Shown piece by piece: positions 34,148-48,000 of a stretch of 64,000 nucleotides of DNA (its first letter is position 1; each line of letters begins with the position of its first letter). The position numbers and the translations under genes were made by a program. Under the pieces are notes generated by a model. The model made no database searches. It saw only the letters and a program-made list of their open reading frames with translations, and was not told the origin of the DNA. The stretch comes from an unidentified bacterial endosymbiont. Its GTDB lineage: Bacteria; Pseudomonadota; Gammaproteobacteria; Enterobacterales; Enterobacteriaceae. The DNA lies in assembly GCF_918797525.1 (NCBI RefSeq), contig NZ_OU963893.1, positions 682,001 through 746,000 of the forward strand, given 5' to 3'.

Positions 34148-34615
34148 TTACTCGATGACGACCAGCGGCTCGTCAAACTCTACCGGCTGACCACTTTCGA
34201 CCAGAATCGCTTTTACAGTACCTGATTTGTCTGCTTCGATCTGGTTCATCATTTTCATGGCTTCAACGATACACAGGGTATCGCCGACATTGACTTTCTG
34301 ACCGACTTCGATGAACGCTTTCGCGTCCGGGCTCGGGGTGCGGTAGAACGTCCCAACCATTGGGGAACGTACGATGTGACCACTGATTTCTGCAGCTGCT
34401 GCAGGTGCGGCTTCTGCTGCAGGTGCAACGGCAGCGGCAAGCGCTGGTTGTTGCTGCATCATCGGCGCAGCGTAAGCCTGCTGCATGACCGGGAAGCTAG
34501 CGGCTGGGGCTGCACGGCTGATGCGTACAGACTCTTCGCCTTCAGAAATTTCCAGTTCGGAGATGCCTGATTCTTCAACCAGCTCGATCAGTTTTTTAAT
34601 CTTACGAATATCCAT
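34148..34615 (-). CDS. accB: Biotin carboxyl carrier protein
   Basis: AccB, 155 aa. The N-terminal domain starts [19 protein letters not shown] Pro/Ala/Gln-rich flexible linker (about 35-75) precedes the biotinyl domain, whose modified Lys is in [12 protein letters not shown] (about residue 121). It carries carboxybiotin between AccC and AccA/D. In E. coli AccB represses its own operon. It is followed by accC and preceded by aroQ at 21 bases. Confidence 0.99.
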
Positions 34616-34636
34616 GAGTGGGTTCCGTACTCTTGT

Positions 34637-35089
34637 TTAGTGTGATTGTGACAAGCGTTTTACCGCTGTCTGTAAAGCGTATGAATAACCGTCTGCGCCC
34701 AATCCACAGATAACGCCAGCGGCGATATCTGACAGATAAGAATGGTGGCGGAACGGCTCACGGGCATGCACGTTACTCAGGTGGATCTCGATAAACGGGA
34801 TACTCACCGCGAGCAGTGCATCGCGAATCGCAACACTGGTGTGCGTAAACGCGGCCGGATTGATCAGGATATAGTCCACAGTGTCTTTAGCCTGATGAAT
34901 ACGGTCGATGATTGCGTACTCCGCATTAGACTGAAAATGGTCCAAATCCACATCGAGTGACGCTGCTTCCGTGCCTAAACGGTTAACAATTTCACTCAAT
35001 GTCAGCGTGCCGTACTTCTCTGGCTCACGGGTGCCGAGCATGTTCAGGTTCGGTCCGTTTAAAACTAAGATTTGGTACTTATCAGCCAT
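34637..35089 (-). CDS. aroQ: Type II 3-dehydroquinate dehydratase
   Basis: AroQ, 150 aa, dehydrates 3-dehydroquinate in the shikimate pathway through the type II (dodecameric) mechanism. Active-site segments are [17 protein letters not shown] (about 10-26, with the catalytic Tyr), [17 protein letters not shown] (about 75-91) and [17 protein letters not shown] (about 100-116, with the catalytic His). E. coli K-12 lacks this enzyme and uses type I AroD, whereas many other enterics carry aroQ upstream of accBC. Confidence 0.96.
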   Translation of the reverse strand: MADKYQILVLNGPNLNMLGTREPEKYGTLTLSEIVNRLGTEAASLDVDLDHFQSNAEYAIIDRIHQAKDTVDYILINPAAFTHTSVAIRDALLAVSIPFIEIHLSNVHAREPFRHHSYLSDIAAGVICGLGADGYSYALQTAVKRLSQSH

Positions 35090-35323
35090 TGTGCTGCTAT
35101 CTCCTGCGATTCTCCGGTAAAAAACAAAATATACCTTCGAAGCGCGATTGTCACCTTTTCAGAGGTCTAAAACCTCCGTCAGGAAAACCAGGGTCGCACA
35201 TTATAACGATTTCGTAGCATTTGGCAGCTAAATACTGGTCTTATCAGGGAAGATTATCAACCACGATCCGAAAAAGAACTGCGGTTGATAAGTAATCTGC
35301 GGGAAAACGCACAGTTTCGCGAA

Positions 35324-35923
35324 CTATCGCAACCACTGGCGAAACTTCTTATAACGCCACGCTAAAAGCGCCACAGCCAGTAGCGCGTAGAGGATTGGCT
35401 GCGGGGATAAAATTTTCACCGACCACAAATAATGCACGGGCGCGAGGATCGCCACCAGATAAACAGCGTTGTGCAACAATTGCCAGCGCCTGCCCAGTTT
35501 TCGCTGGGCATATTGCGTGGACGTCAGCGTTAACGCCAGTAAGATCAGCCAGCCTACGATACCCAGGGTCAGATAAGGGCGTGTTACCAGTTCGCGACCC
35601 AGCAACGCCATATTGTTAATCCCCAGCTCCAGCAGCGCATAGCTGGTAAGGTGTAAGGTCGCCCAGGTAAAACACCACAGCCCCAAAAGACGGCGGGTGC
35701 GTATCAATAATGGCTGTTTAGCGTAGCGTGCTAACGGTGAGACCAGCAAGGTTGCCAGTAAAAATTTCAGAGCCATCCTACCGGTAAAATGCTGGATATC
35801 TTTTGCCGGGTCGGCGCTAAAAAAGCCCTGACTGGCGGCCCAGAACAGCCAAATAAAAGGCAGCAGCCCGGCCAAATGCAGTAGCACCTTTAGCCAGGCG
35901 ATCTGCTTAGTGGTTAAACGCAC
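35324..35923 (-). CDS. msrQ: Heme-binding quinol-linked subunit of methionine-sulfoxide reductase, MsrQ
   Basis: MsrQ (YedZ), 199 aa, an inner-membrane b-type cytochrome with about six transmembrane helices and conserved His ([37 protein letters not shown]) that bind heme. It passes electrons from the quinone pool to MsrP. It starts one base after the msrP stop. In K-12, msrPQ sits elsewhere, beside hprRS. Confidence 0.95.
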   Translation of the reverse strand: MRLTTKQIAWLKVLLHLAGLLPFIWLFWAASQGFFSADPAKDIQHFTGRMALKFLLATLLVSPLARYAKQPLLIRTRRLLGLWCFTWATLHLTSYALLELGINNMALLGRELVTRPYLTLGIVGWLILLALTLTSTQYAQRKLGRRWQLLHNAVYLVAILAPVHYLWSVKILSPQPILYALLAVALLAWRYKKFRQWLR

Positions 35924-36925
35924 TTAAAAATTCTCCCGTAAGTTAAGCCCACGGTAGAGAGAGGCCACTTCATCCGCATAACCGTTAAACAGCAGCGTTG
36001 GCTGACGCTTCACGTCCAGCGCGCCGCCGGAACCGATAAAGCGTTCCGTGGCTTGCGACCAGCGGGGGTGATCAACATGCGGGTTCACGTTGGCGAAGAA
36101 ACCGTACTCGCCCGGCGCGGCGAGGTTCCAGGTGGTCGGCGGACGCTCACGGGTGAGTTTAATGCTGACGATGGATTTAATACCCTTGAAGCCATATTTC
36201 CACGGCACGGTTAAGCGGATGGGGGCGCCGTTTTGCGGTGGAAGGGCTTTGCCGTAAACGCCCACGGTCAGAAGCGTCAGGGGATGCATCGCTTCGTCGA
36301 GGCGTAATCCTTCAACATAAGGATAGTCCAGCCCGCCGCCGATAAATCGGTCTTTCTGGCCCGGCATCTCGTCCGGGGCATAGCGCGTCTGGAAGGAGAC
36401 ATACTTCGCGTTGCTGGTGGGCTCAACCATCGCCAGCAGCTTATGCAGCGGAAACCCCACCCAGGGTATCACCATCGACCAGGCTTCTACGCAACGCATG
36501 CGATAGATGCGCTCTTCAAGCGGGAAGCGGGTCGTAAGGTCGTGGTGATCCAGGGTCAGCGGTTTTGCGACTTCGCCGTCAATTTTCAGCGTCCAGGGAT
36601 TGGTTTTCATGCTGCCTGCGTTGGCGGCAGGGTCGGCTTTATCAAGTCCGAATTCATAGAAGTTGTTATAGCCGGTGACTTTATCTTCCGGCGTCAGCGC
36701 CAGGCTGTTTTGCCATTGAGCGGGTTTCGTAAAGGTGAGTGGCGCACCGGAAGGGGCTTTCGGGCGGTCATTGCCTTTAAACCAGTCGAGCAGGTCGGCA
36801 TGAGCCGCAGGGGTAAGCGTCAGGGCGGTGGCGCTGATGCCAAGCATTTTCAGGATCTGGCGGCGCTGTAACATAAAGACAGATTCCGCCGTTACGTCGG
36901 CTTCCGTCAGTTTTCGGGTTTTCAT
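35924..36925 (-). CDS. msrP: Periplasmic methionine-sulfoxide reductase catalytic subunit MsrP
   Basis: MsrP (YedY), 333 aa, a molybdopterin enzyme that repairs oxidised methionines in periplasmic proteins. A Tat signal with RR at residues 21-22 ([11 protein letters not shown]) is cleaved near AHA (about 42). The molybdenum-ligand Cys lies in MRCVEAWSM (about 145). ATG 36925 has a GGAGGAT site 6 bases upstream and is chosen over an ATG at 36940. It forms an operon with msrQ. Confidence 0.95.
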   Translation of the reverse strand: MKTRKLTEADVTAESVFMLQRRQILKMLGISATALTLTPAAHADLLDWFKGNDRPKAPSGAPLTFTKPAQWQNSLALTPEDKVTGYNNFYEFGLDKADPAANAGSMKTNPWTLKIDGEVAKPLTLDHHDLTTRFPLEERIYRMRCVEAWSMVIPWVGFPLHKLLAMVEPTSNAKYVSFQTRYAPDEMPGQKDRFIGGGLDYPYVEGLRLDEAMHPLTLLTVGVYGKALPPQNGAPIRLTVPWKYGFKGIKSIVSIKLTRERPPTTWNLAAPGEYGFFANVNPHVDHPRWSQATERFIGSGGALDVKRQPTLLFNGYADEVASLYRGLNLRENF

Positions 36926-37002
36926 GGCATCCTCCGGCATGCGTTTTTATAAGCATGACGGAGGAGAGGGATTCACGCGAATATGTCACGAAAATTTGAA
37001 CA

Positions 37003-37977
37003 TTAGGCAATTTTCACCAGCGCGCGCCCGTGGAACTGGTTGTCCATAATTTTACGGGCATACTCGGGTGCCTGGCTGAGGGTAATCTCCGTTGCGCTGT
37101 GGGTGAAAAATGATTCTGGCAGGTCGCGCGCCAGACGCTCCCAGGCCTCTGTGCGTCGGGCCGCCGGAGTCATGACGGAATCAACACCCTGCAGACGCAC
37201 GTTGCGCAGGATAAAGGGCATGACGGTGGTCGGCAGGGCGAATCCACCCGCCAGACCGCAGGCCGCCACGCAGCCACCGTAGTTCATCTGCGCCAGGACT
37301 TTCGCCAGCACCTTGTCGCCGACGGTATCAACCGCACCTGCCCAGAGCTGTTTCTCCAGCGGACGCGTTTCGGCAAACTCCTCGCGACCCAGAATTCGGT
37401 TAGCGCCGAGCTGCCGTAAATAATCATGGGTACTTTCACGGCCAGAGACCGCAACGACCTGATAACCCCGCTTATGCAGCAACGTCACCGCCGTGCTGCC
37501 AACGCCGCCGCTGGCGCCGGTCACCACAATCTCGCCGGACTCGGGGCGAATACCGGCATCTTCCAGCGCCATCACGCACAGCATGGCGGTAAAACCTGCG
37601 GTGCCAACGATCATCGCGTTACGTCCATCCATGCCTTTCGGCATCGGTACCAGCCAGTCGCCCTTCACGCGCGCCTGTGTTGCCAGCCCGCCCCAGTGAT
37701 TTTCTCCCACGCCCCAACCGGTGAGCAGCACCTGTTGTCCGGCGTGGAAGCGAGGATCTTCGCTGGTATGAACCCGGCCCGCAAAATCAATACCTGGAAT
37801 CATCGGGAAATTTCGGATGATTTTACCTTTGCCCGTAATCGCAAGGGCATCTTTATAATTCAGACTGGACCAGTCGATGTCGACGGTGACCTGGCCTTCG
37901 GGCAGTTGGCTCTCCTCTAAGGCTTGCACCGAGGCAACGGTTTTGCCGTCCTGCTGTTCTAAGATCAAAGCCTGCAT
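37003..37977 (-). CDS. acuI: Acrylyl-CoA reductase / quinone-oxidoreductase family protein AcuI
   Basis: AcuI (YhdH), 324 aa, a zinc-independent medium-chain dehydrogenase that reduces toxic acryloyl-CoA to propionyl-CoA with NADPH. The GroES-like N-terminal domain begins MQALILEQQDGKTVASVQ. The NADPH loop GASGGVGSTAVTLLHKRGY lies near 155-173. The zinc-ligand Cys of classical alcohol dehydrogenases are absent, as is normal for the subfamily. It is divergent from csrD and sits beside msrPQ. Confidence 0.95.
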   Translation of the reverse strand: MQALILEQQDGKTVASVQALEESQLPEGQVTVDIDWSSLNYKDALAITGKGKIIRNFPMIPGIDFAGRVHTSEDPRFHAGQQVLLTGWGVGENHWGGLATQARVKGDWLVPMPKGMDGRNAMIVGTAGFTAMLCVMALEDAGIRPESGEIVVTGASGGVGSTAVTLLHKRGYQVVAVSGRESTHDYLRQLGANRILGREEFAETRPLEKQLWAGAVDTVGDKVLAKVLAQMNYGGCVAACGLAGGFALPTTVMPFILRNVRLQGVDSVMTPAARRTEAWERLARDLPESFFTHSATEITLSQAPEYARKIMDNQFHGRALVKIA

Positions 37978-38159
37978 ATAAGGTCCTCGCTACGCGGATG
38001 ATTGGAAAATAATTTCTGAAGACTATACTCGCTCAATGAAACGCCATGCCGATTTAACGCAATAAATTGCCAGATACACCAGGTTTGGTAGTATGCCGCA
38101 TCTAAAATGCAAGTTAGCGCTCACTTGCTGCCCCTTCAACCCACGGAGTAATCTCAAGG

Positions 38160-40100
38160 ATGCGATTAACCACGAAGTTCTCAGCTTTTATCACACTGCT
38201 GACCGGACTCACCATTTTTGTCACGCTGCTTGGCTGCTCTCTGAGCTTTTATAACGCCATCCAGGATAAACTGGTCAATCGGGTACATTCTGTTGCGTCC
38301 GTTATTGATACTCGCCTTATTACGACCCCGCTCCCGGCACTGTCTCAAGAGCTGGATGAGCTGATGGTACCTGTTGATATTGTTGAGATCGACATTAAGC
38401 AGGGAAAGCATCAGGTCTTCAAACATGTACGTCAGAGTAGCTATCGTCCTGCAGGGGCGGTGAATCAATATCGGGAAATGACGATCCACTCCCTTAAAAA
38501 CCCTGGGATGACGATCCGGATTGTCTACCTGGACCCGATTACCAGTTACCTCCACTCGATGTTGACTACCGCTCCACTCACTGTCGCTGTCGCGTTTATC
38601 GTCCTGATAATCTTTCTCGCGGTCCGCTGGCTGCGCCGTCAGCTCTCCGGCCAGGAGCTGCTGGAAACGCGTTCTGTTCGGATCCTCAACGGCGAACGTG
38701 GTCCGCAGGTCCGTGGTACGGTCTATGAATGGCCCTCGCGCACCAGCAGCGCGCTGGATGTATTACTCTCTGAAATCCAGTTTGCCAGTGACCAGCGCAG
38801 CCGCATGGATTCGCTGATCCGTTCCTACGCCGCGCAGGATAACAAAACCGGCCTCAATAACCGGTTGTTCTTTGATAATCAACTGGCTACCTTGCTGGAC
38901 GACCCGGAAAAGGTCGGGGCGCACGGCGTGGTGATGATGATCCGTCTTCCTGATTTTGATCTGCTTCACGACACCTGGGGTAAGCGCGCGGTGGAAGAGA
39001 ATCTCTTTACGCTTATCAACCTGCTATCGACCTTTATTATGCGCTACCCGGGTTCGCTGCTGGCCCGTTACCATCGAAGCGATTTTGCCGTGCTGTTACC
39101 CCATCGCACGCTTAAGGAGTCGGAAAGTATCGCCAGCCAGCTGCTCAAGGCCGTGGATGGGTTGCCGCAAAGCAAAATGCTCGACAGAGATGATATGGTG
39201 CATATCGGTATCTGCGCCTGGCGCGGGGGGCAGCCGACGGAACAGGTAATGGAACATGCCGAGGCGGCAACCCGCAATGCCGTATTGCAAGGGGCGAACG
39301 GCTGGGCGGTATACGATGATACGCTGCCGGAAAAAGGGCGCGGCAACGTGCGCTGGCGAACGCTGATTGAGCAAATGCTGAGTCGCGGCGGGCCGCGTAT
39401 TTACCAAAAGCCCGCGGTTATGAAAAACGGCAATGTTCATCACCGTGAGCTGATGTGTCGTATTTTCGACGGTACGGAAGAGGTTATTTCAGCGGAATAT
39501 CTCCCGATGGTGATGCAGTTTGGCCTTTCCGAAGAGTATGACCGCCAGCAAATTACGCGGCTAATTCCGTTTTTATCGTACTGGCCGGAAGAAAATTTAG
39601 CCTTGCAGGTCACCGTTGAGTCGTTAATTCGCCCCCGTTTCCAGCGCTGGCTACGCGATACGTTAATGCAATGTGAAAAATCGCAACGCAAACACATTAT
39701 TTTTGAACTTGCTGAGGCAGATGTAGGTCAACACATCAACCGGTTACGTCCGGTGGTACGTTTGATCAACGCGTTGGGCGCGCGAGTGGCGGTCACGCAG
39801 GCGGGCTTGACGCTGGTCAGTACCCGCTGGATTAAGGAACTGGATGTTGAGTTATTAAAGCTGCATCCAGGGCTTATCAGAAATATCGAAAAACGCACGG
39901 AAAATCAGCTGCTGGTGCAGAGTCTGGTGGAGGCATGCAAGGGAACACAAACGCAGGTATTTGCCGCGGGCGTGCGCTCCAGAGGCGAATGGCAGATGTT
40001 GGTAGATCGCGGGGTGAAGGGGGGGCAAGGCGATTTTTTTGCTTCCTCTCAGCCGCTTGACACGAATGTGAAAAAATATTTGCAAAGATACTCTGTTTGA
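38160..40100 (+). CDS. csrD: CsrB/CsrC RNA-decay regulator CsrD
   Basis: CsrD (YhdA), 646 aa, an inner-membrane protein that targets the CsrB and CsrC sRNAs for RNase E decay and so frees CsrA. TM helices lie at about 10-32 and 135-155 with a periplasmic loop between, then a HAMP-like linker. The GGDEF domain is degenerate (HRSDF near 304-308) and so is the EAL domain (ELM near 425). This fits the known lack of cyclic-di-GMP turnover by CsrD. Both variants match E. coli CsrD, so they are ancestral and not decay. mreB follows. Confidence 0.95.
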   Translation: MRLTTKFSAFITLLTGLTIFVTLLGCSLSFYNAIQDKLVNRVHSVASVIDTRLITTPLPALSQELDELMVPVDIVEIDIKQGKHQVFKHVRQSSYRPAGAVNQYREMTIHSLKNPGMTIRIVYLDPITSYLHSMLTTAPLTVAVAFIVLIIFLAVRWLRRQLSGQELLETRSVRILNGERGPQVRGTVYEWPSRTSSALDVLLSEIQFASDQRSRMDSLIRSYAAQDNKTGLNNRLFFDNQLATLLDDPEKVGAHGVVMMIRLPDFDLLHDTWGKRAVEENLFTLINLLSTFIMRYPGSLLARYHRSDFAVLLPHRTLKESESIASQLLKAVDGLPQSKMLDRDDMVHIGICAWRGGQPTEQVMEHAEAATRNAVLQGANGWAVYDDTLPEKGRGNVRWRTLIEQMLSRGGPRIYQKPAVMKNGNVHHRELMCRIFDGTEEVISAEYLPMVMQFGLSEEYDRQQITRLIPFLSYWPEENLALQVTVESLIRPRFQRWLRDTLMQCEKSQRKHIIFELAEADVGQHINRLRPVVRLINALGARVAVTQAGLTLVSTRWIKELDVELLKLHPGLIRNIEKRTENQLLVQSLVEACKGTQTQVFAAGVRSRGEWQMLVDRGVKGGQGDFFASSQPLDTNVKKYLQRYSV

Positions 40101-40256
40101 CCTGCCGTTTACTTTGTTTTCACGTAGAATATCGCGCCTGTAGCTTTGAGTATGACGAGCAAAAAAGCCAGTAAACGACCTTTAACGGGTTACAAATGAA
40201 AGTGAGGAACGTTACTGTTAACACAGCCCTGACGAACTCAGGGGATGCATTTGTAA

Positions 40257-41426
<1,170 letters not shown>

Positions 41427-41433
41427 TCATTGT

Positions 41434-41460
41434 GAAAGGGTAGCGCATCGCTACCCTTTC
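41434..41460 (+). terminator. Attenuator-type hairpin between mreB and mreC
   Basis: A perfect 12-bp stem GAAAGGGTAGCG/CGCTACCCTTTC with a 3-base loop lies 8 bases after the mreB stop, followed by TCTCTCTG rather than a clean T-run. It likely lets most transcription stop, so MreB exceeds MreC and MreD. Confidence 0.75.
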
Positions 41461-41487
41461 TCTCTGACGCGAGAATACGCATAGCCT

Positions 41488-42962
<1,475 letters not shown>

Positions 42963-42972
42963 TAAGGTTTCT

Positions 42973-43566
42973 ATGACGTCTCTCTATTTAGCGTCCGGTT
43001 CTCCGCGTCGTCAGGAGTTGCTCACTCAACTGGGTGTCTCTTTCGAACGTATCGTGACCGGCATTGAAGAAAAACGTGCTGAGGGTGAAAGCGCCCGGCA
43101 GTACGTTTCCCGCCTCGCGCGCGCGAAAGCGCAGGCTGGCGTGGCGCAAACGCCGCGTGATCTCCCGGTGCTGGGGGCCGATACCATCGTTATTCTTAAC
43201 GGTGAAGTGCTCGAGAAACCGCGTGACGCAGACCATGCGGCGCAGATGCTGCGCAGCATGTCCGGGAAAATGCACCAGGTAATGACCGCCGTCGCGCTGG
43301 CGGATAGCCAGCACGTACTGGATTGCCTGGTCGAGACAGACGTGACGTTCAGAGTGATAACCGATGACGAGATTGCCGCTTATATCGCCAGCGGTGAACC
43401 GATGGATAAAGCAGGTGCATACGGTATTCAAGGGTTGGGTGGCTGTTTTGTCAGGAAGATAAATGGCAGCTATCACGCCGTAGTCGGCTTACCGCTGGTA
43501 GAAACGTATGAGTTGCTAAGCAATTTTAACTCACTGCGTGAGGGAAGGGATAATTATGACGGCTGA
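42973..43566 (+). CDS. yhdE: dTTP/UTP pyrophosphatase (Maf family) YhdE
   Basis: A 197-aa Maf-family nucleotide pyrophosphatase that hydrolyses dTTP and UTP, including modified forms, to monophosphates. The conserved N-terminal [14 protein letters not shown], the ADTIVIL motif with the catalytic Asp (about 68-74), and GAYGIQG(L) near 146 are present. ATG 42973 ([11 protein letters not shown]) gives the E. coli length. Its end overlaps rng by 11 bases. Confidence 0.96.
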   Translation: MTSLYLASGSPRRQELLTQLGVSFERIVTGIEEKRAEGESARQYVSRLARAKAQAGVAQTPRDLPVLGADTIVILNGEVLEKPRDADHAAQMLRSMSGKMHQVMTAVALADSQHVLDCLVETDVTFRVITDDEIAAYIASGEPMDKAGAYGIQGLGGCFVRKINGSYHAVVGLPLVETYELLSNFNSLREGRDNYDG

Positions 43567-45025
43567 ATTGTTGGTAAACGTAACGCCCTCGGAAACTCGT
43601 GTGGCCTATATTGACGGTGGCATTCTTCAGGAAATCCATATTGAACGTGAAGCGCGGCGCGGGATCGTAGGCAACATCTACAAAGGTCGCGTTAGTCGTG
43701 TACTTCCGGGCATGCAGGCGGCTTTTGTCGATATTGGGCTCGATAAGGCGGCATTTTTACATGCCTCCGACATCATGCCGCATACCGAGTGCGTTGCAGG
43801 TGAAGAGCAAAAGCAGTTTGCCGTGCGCGATATTTCTGAGCTGGTGCGTCAGGGCCAGGATCTAATGGTCCAGGTGGTGAAAGATCCTCTCGGCACCAAA
43901 GGCGCCCGTTTGACGACCGACATTACGTTACCTTCCCGATATCTGGTCTTTATGCCGGGCGCGTCCCACGTGGGGGTTTCGCAGCGTATCGAAAGCGAAA
44001 ACGAGCGCGAACGCCTGAAAAACGTGGTCAACGCCTACTGCGATGAGCAGGGCGGATTTATCATCCGTACCGCCGCTGAAGGGATCAGCGAAGAGGATCT
44101 GGCCTCCGATGCAGCCTACCTGAAGCGCGTCTGGACGAAGGTGATGGAGCGTAAAAAACGCAATCACACCCGTTATCAACTTTATGGCGAGCTGGCGCTG
44201 GCGCAGCGCGTATTGCGTGATTTTGCCGATGCGCAGCTTGACAGGATCCGCGTGGACTCGCGTCTGACGTATGAAGCGCTGCTGGAATTCACCGCAGAAT
44301 ATATCCCGGAAATGCCCGGCCTGCTGGAGCATTACTCCGGCCGTCAGCCGATCTTCGATCTCTATGATGTGGAAAACGAAATCCAGCGCGCGCTGGAGCG
44401 TAAGGTTGAGCTGAAATCCGGCGGTTATCTGATCATCGATCAGACCGAAGCGATGACCACCGTGGATATCAACACCGGGGCATTTGTCGGCCATCGCAAC
44501 CTTGATGACACCATCTTCAACACCAACATTGAAGCGACGCAGGCCATCGCGCGTCAGCTTAGACTGCGCAATCTGGGCGGCATTATCATCATCGACTTTA
44601 TCGATATGAATAATGAAGACCACCGTCGCCGCGTCTTGCATTCGTTAGAGCAGGCGCTGGGTAAAGATCGTGTGAAGACCAGCATCAACGGTTTCTCCCA
44701 ACTGGGTCTGGTTGAAATGACGCGTAAGCGCACCCGCGAAAGCGTGGAGCATGTGCTGTGCAACGAGTGCCCAACCTGCCATGGCCGCGGCACGGTAAAG
44801 ACGGTTGAGACCGTCTGCTACGAAATCATGCGTGAAATTGTTCGTGTCCATCATGCTTACGATTCCGATCGTTTTCTGGTCTATGCTTCCCCTTCGGTGG
44901 CTGAAGCACTTAAAGGCGAAGAGTCGCATGCGCTGGCAGAAGTGGAAATCTTTGTCGGCAAACAGGTTAAAGTGCAGATTGAACCGCTCTATAACCAGGA
45001 GCAATTTGACGTCGTCATGATGTAA
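43556..45025 (+). CDS. rng: Ribonuclease G
   Basis: RNase G, 489 aa, an endonuclease of the RNase E/G family that matures the 5' end of 16S rRNA and degrades some mRNAs. An S1 domain (about 38-120) is followed by the catalytic DNase I-like region with metal-binding Asp in TTVDINTG and IDFIDM, and the zinc-link CPTCHGRG (about 404-411). ATG 43556 is inside the yhdE end, in another frame, so the two are coupled. Confidence 0.98.
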   Translation: MTAELLVNVTPSETRVAYIDGGILQEIHIEREARRGIVGNIYKGRVSRVLPGMQAAFVDIGLDKAAFLHASDIMPHTECVAGEEQKQFAVRDISELVRQGQDLMVQVVKDPLGTKGARLTTDITLPSRYLVFMPGASHVGVSQRIESENERERLKNVVNAYCDEQGGFIIRTAAEGISEEDLASDAAYLKRVWTKVMERKKRNHTRYQLYGELALAQRVLRDFADAQLDRIRVDSRLTYEALLEFTAEYIPEMPGLLEHYSGRQPIFDLYDVENEIQRALERKVELKSGGYLIIDQTEAMTTVDINTGAFVGHRNLDDTIFNTNIEATQAIARQLRLRNLGGIIIIDFIDMNNEDHRRRVLHSLEQALGKDRVKTSINGFSQLGLVEMTRKRTRESVEHVLCNECPTCHGRGTVKTVETVCYEIMREIVRVHHAYDSDRFLVYASPSVAEALKGEESHALAEVEIFVGKQVKVQIEPLYNQEQFDVVMM

Positions 45026-45067
45026 AACGCAGTACGCTGCGAGATCAAAGCTGACAAGGAGAGATGC

Positions 45068-48000
45068 GTGAGGCGATTGCCGGGGATTTTACTGCTTACA
45101 GGGGCAACGCTTGTTGTGATTGTCGCGTTGCTCGTGAGCGGGCTGCGCCTCGTGTTACCGCATCTGGACAGCTGGCGTCCGCAGGTACTGGCAAAAATTG
45201 AGTCCGCCACCGGCGTGCCGGTAGACGTGAGCCAAATCAGCGCCAGCTGGCAAAACTTTGGCCCGACGCTGGATGTACGGGAAATCAATGCCAGCCTGAA
45301 AGATGGCGGCCATCTGAAAATCAAACGCGTAACGCTGGCGCTGGACGTCTGGCAGAGTTTACTGCATATGCGCTGGCAGTTTCGCGATCTCACTTTTCAT
45401 CAACTCCAGTTTCTGACCAATACCCCGCTGCGCAACAGTGACAGCGACCAGGGAATGGAAACCAACCGCATCAGCGATCTTTTCCTGCGCCAGTTCGATC
45501 ATTTCGATCTGCGCGATAGCGAAGTGAGCTTCATTACCCTTTCCGGCCAGCGCGCCGAGTTGGCGATCCCACAGTTAACATGGGTCAACGGTAAAGGCCG
45601 TCATCGTGCCGAGGGGCAGGTGAATCTTTCCAGCCTGAACGGTCAGCATGGCGTCATGCAGGTGCGAATGGATCTGCGCGACGACGACGGTTTATTAAAC
45701 AACGGGAAGGTGTGGCTACAGGCTGATGATGTGGATGTGAAGCCGTGGCTGGGAAACTGGTTGCAGCAAAACATGCAGCTGGAAACCGCCCGTTTCAGTC
45801 TTGAAGGCTGGTTGACCCTGACGAAAGGGGAATTGGCCAGCGGCGATATCAGGTTAAAACAGGGTGGCGCCAGCTGGAAAGATGAAAATACGCAGCATCA
45901 GCTTTCCGTGGACAACCTCACTGCCCATGTGACGCAAGAGAAAGAGGGCTGGCAGTTTGCCATTCCGGATACGCGTATCACCATGGACAACAAGCCCTGG
46001 CCGCGCGGTGCGCTGACCCTGGCCTGGATGCCTGAGCAGGATGTCGGCGGCACGAACGGTAAACGCAGCGATGAGTTACGCATCCGCGCCAGCAATCTGG
46101 ATCTGACCGCGATAGAAGGCCTGCGTTCGATGGCAGCGAAGCTCTCGCCACAGTTGGGGGAAATTTGGCTGGCGACGCAGCCACGCGGAAATATTGACAC
46201 CCTGGCGCTGGATATCCCGCTGCAGGCGACGGAGAAAACCCGCTTCCAGGCGACATGGAAAGATCTGGCCTGGAAACAGTGGAAGCTTCTGCCGGGAGCG
46301 GAGAACTTCAGCGGCAAGCTGGAAGGCAGCGTTGAAAACGGTAGACTGACGGTGGATATGCATGACGCCAAAATGCCCTACGAAACCGTCTTCCGTGCAC
46401 CGCTGGAGATTGAAAAAGGCAGTGCTGTGCTTAACTGGCTGCAGAACGACAAAGGCTTTCAGCTTGATGGCCGTCAAATTGATGTAAAAGCCAAGGCGGT
46501 GCATGCTCGTGGCGATTTTCGCTATCTGCAGCCGGAAGGCGAAGAGCCGTGGCTGGGCATTCTCGCCGGGATCAGTACTGATGATGGCTCTCAGGCCTGG
46601 CGCTACTTCCCGGAAAATCTGATGGGTAAAGCGCTGGTTGATTACCTGAGCGGCGCCGTCCTGGGCGGCCAGGCCGATAACGCGACTCTGGTTTACGGCG
46701 GCAACCCGCATCTGTTCCCGTACAAACATAATGAAGGTCAGTTCCAGGTGCTGGTGCCTCTGCGCAACGCCACTTTTGCTTTCCAGCCGGATTGGCCTGC
46801 GCTAAAAAATCTCAATATCGAACTCAACTTTATCAATGACGGGTTATGGATGAAGTCGGACAGCGTGGCCCTTGGCGGCGTGACGGCCAGCAACCTGACG
46901 GCAAATATCCCGGATTACTCAAAAGAGAAATTGCTTATCGATGCGGATATCAACGGCCCGGGTGGGGCGGTGGGTCCGTACTTTGAGGATACGCCGCTGA
47001 AAGAGTCGCTAGCCGCTACGCTTGAGCAGTTGCAGCTTGATGGCGATGTGAATGCTCGCTTACATCTGGACATCCCGCTGGATGGCGAGCTGACGACTGC
47101 GAAAGGCGATGTCCGTCTCAATGACAACAGTCTGTACATCAAACCGCTTGAAAGCACTCTCAAGAACCTCAGCGGGCAGTTCAGCTTTGTGAACGGCAAT
47201 CTGAAGAGTGGGCCGCTTACGGCTAACTGGTTTAACCAGCCCGTCAATATCAACTTCACCACCACTGAGGGTGATAAGGCCTATCAGGTGGCGGTCAACA
47301 TGGACGCTGACTGGCAGCCTTCGCGCATGGGTGTGCTGCCGAAACCGATAGAGGAGTCGGTCAAGGGGGCCGTCTCCTGGAAGGGCAAGGTGGGTATTGA
47401 ACTGCCTTATCATGCCAGTGCGCGCTACAACGTTGATATTACTGGCGATCTAAAAAACCTGAGCAGTCAGCTTCCTGCCCCGCTTGATAAAAAAGCCGGA
47501 CAGGCGCTACCGGTGACGCTAAACGTCGATGGCGACCTGAACAGCTTCGCACTGACCGGTCATGCGGGCGGCGCCAATCACTTTAACAGCCGCTGGCTGC
47601 TTAACCGTAAGCTAACGCTCGACCGTGCCATCTGGACGACGGACAGTCGCACCACGCCTCCGCTGCCAGAGCTGGCGGGTATTGAGCTTAATCTTCCGCC
47701 GATGGACGGTGCGCAGTGGCTGGCGCTGTTCCAGAAAGGCGTTGGGCAAAACGTTGACGATGCCGCGCAATTCCCGCAGACCATCATCGTGCGCACGCCC
47801 GCCCTGACGCTGGGCGGGCAGCAGTGGAATAACCTCAGCATTGTTTCCCGGCCGACGGGTAACGGCGCCAACGTCGAAGCTCAGGGGCGAGAAATCAACG
47901 CTACGCTGACGATGCGTGACAATGCACCGTGGCAGGCGGCGATCCGTTATCTCTATTACAACCCGACAACGGCTGCGCCTGAAGAGAAGCAGGCGAGCGC

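Noticed and set aside
36443..36871. 142-codon plus-strand open frame opposite msrP
   Set aside because: It lies wholly antisense to msrP, which has clear Tat and molybdenum-ligand motifs; it is a shadow frame.
38160..40100. Degenerate GGDEF and EAL motifs of csrD as a sign of gene decay
   Set aside because: HRSDF and ELM are the normal state of CsrD in E. coli, so they reflect its RNA-decay role and not mutation.
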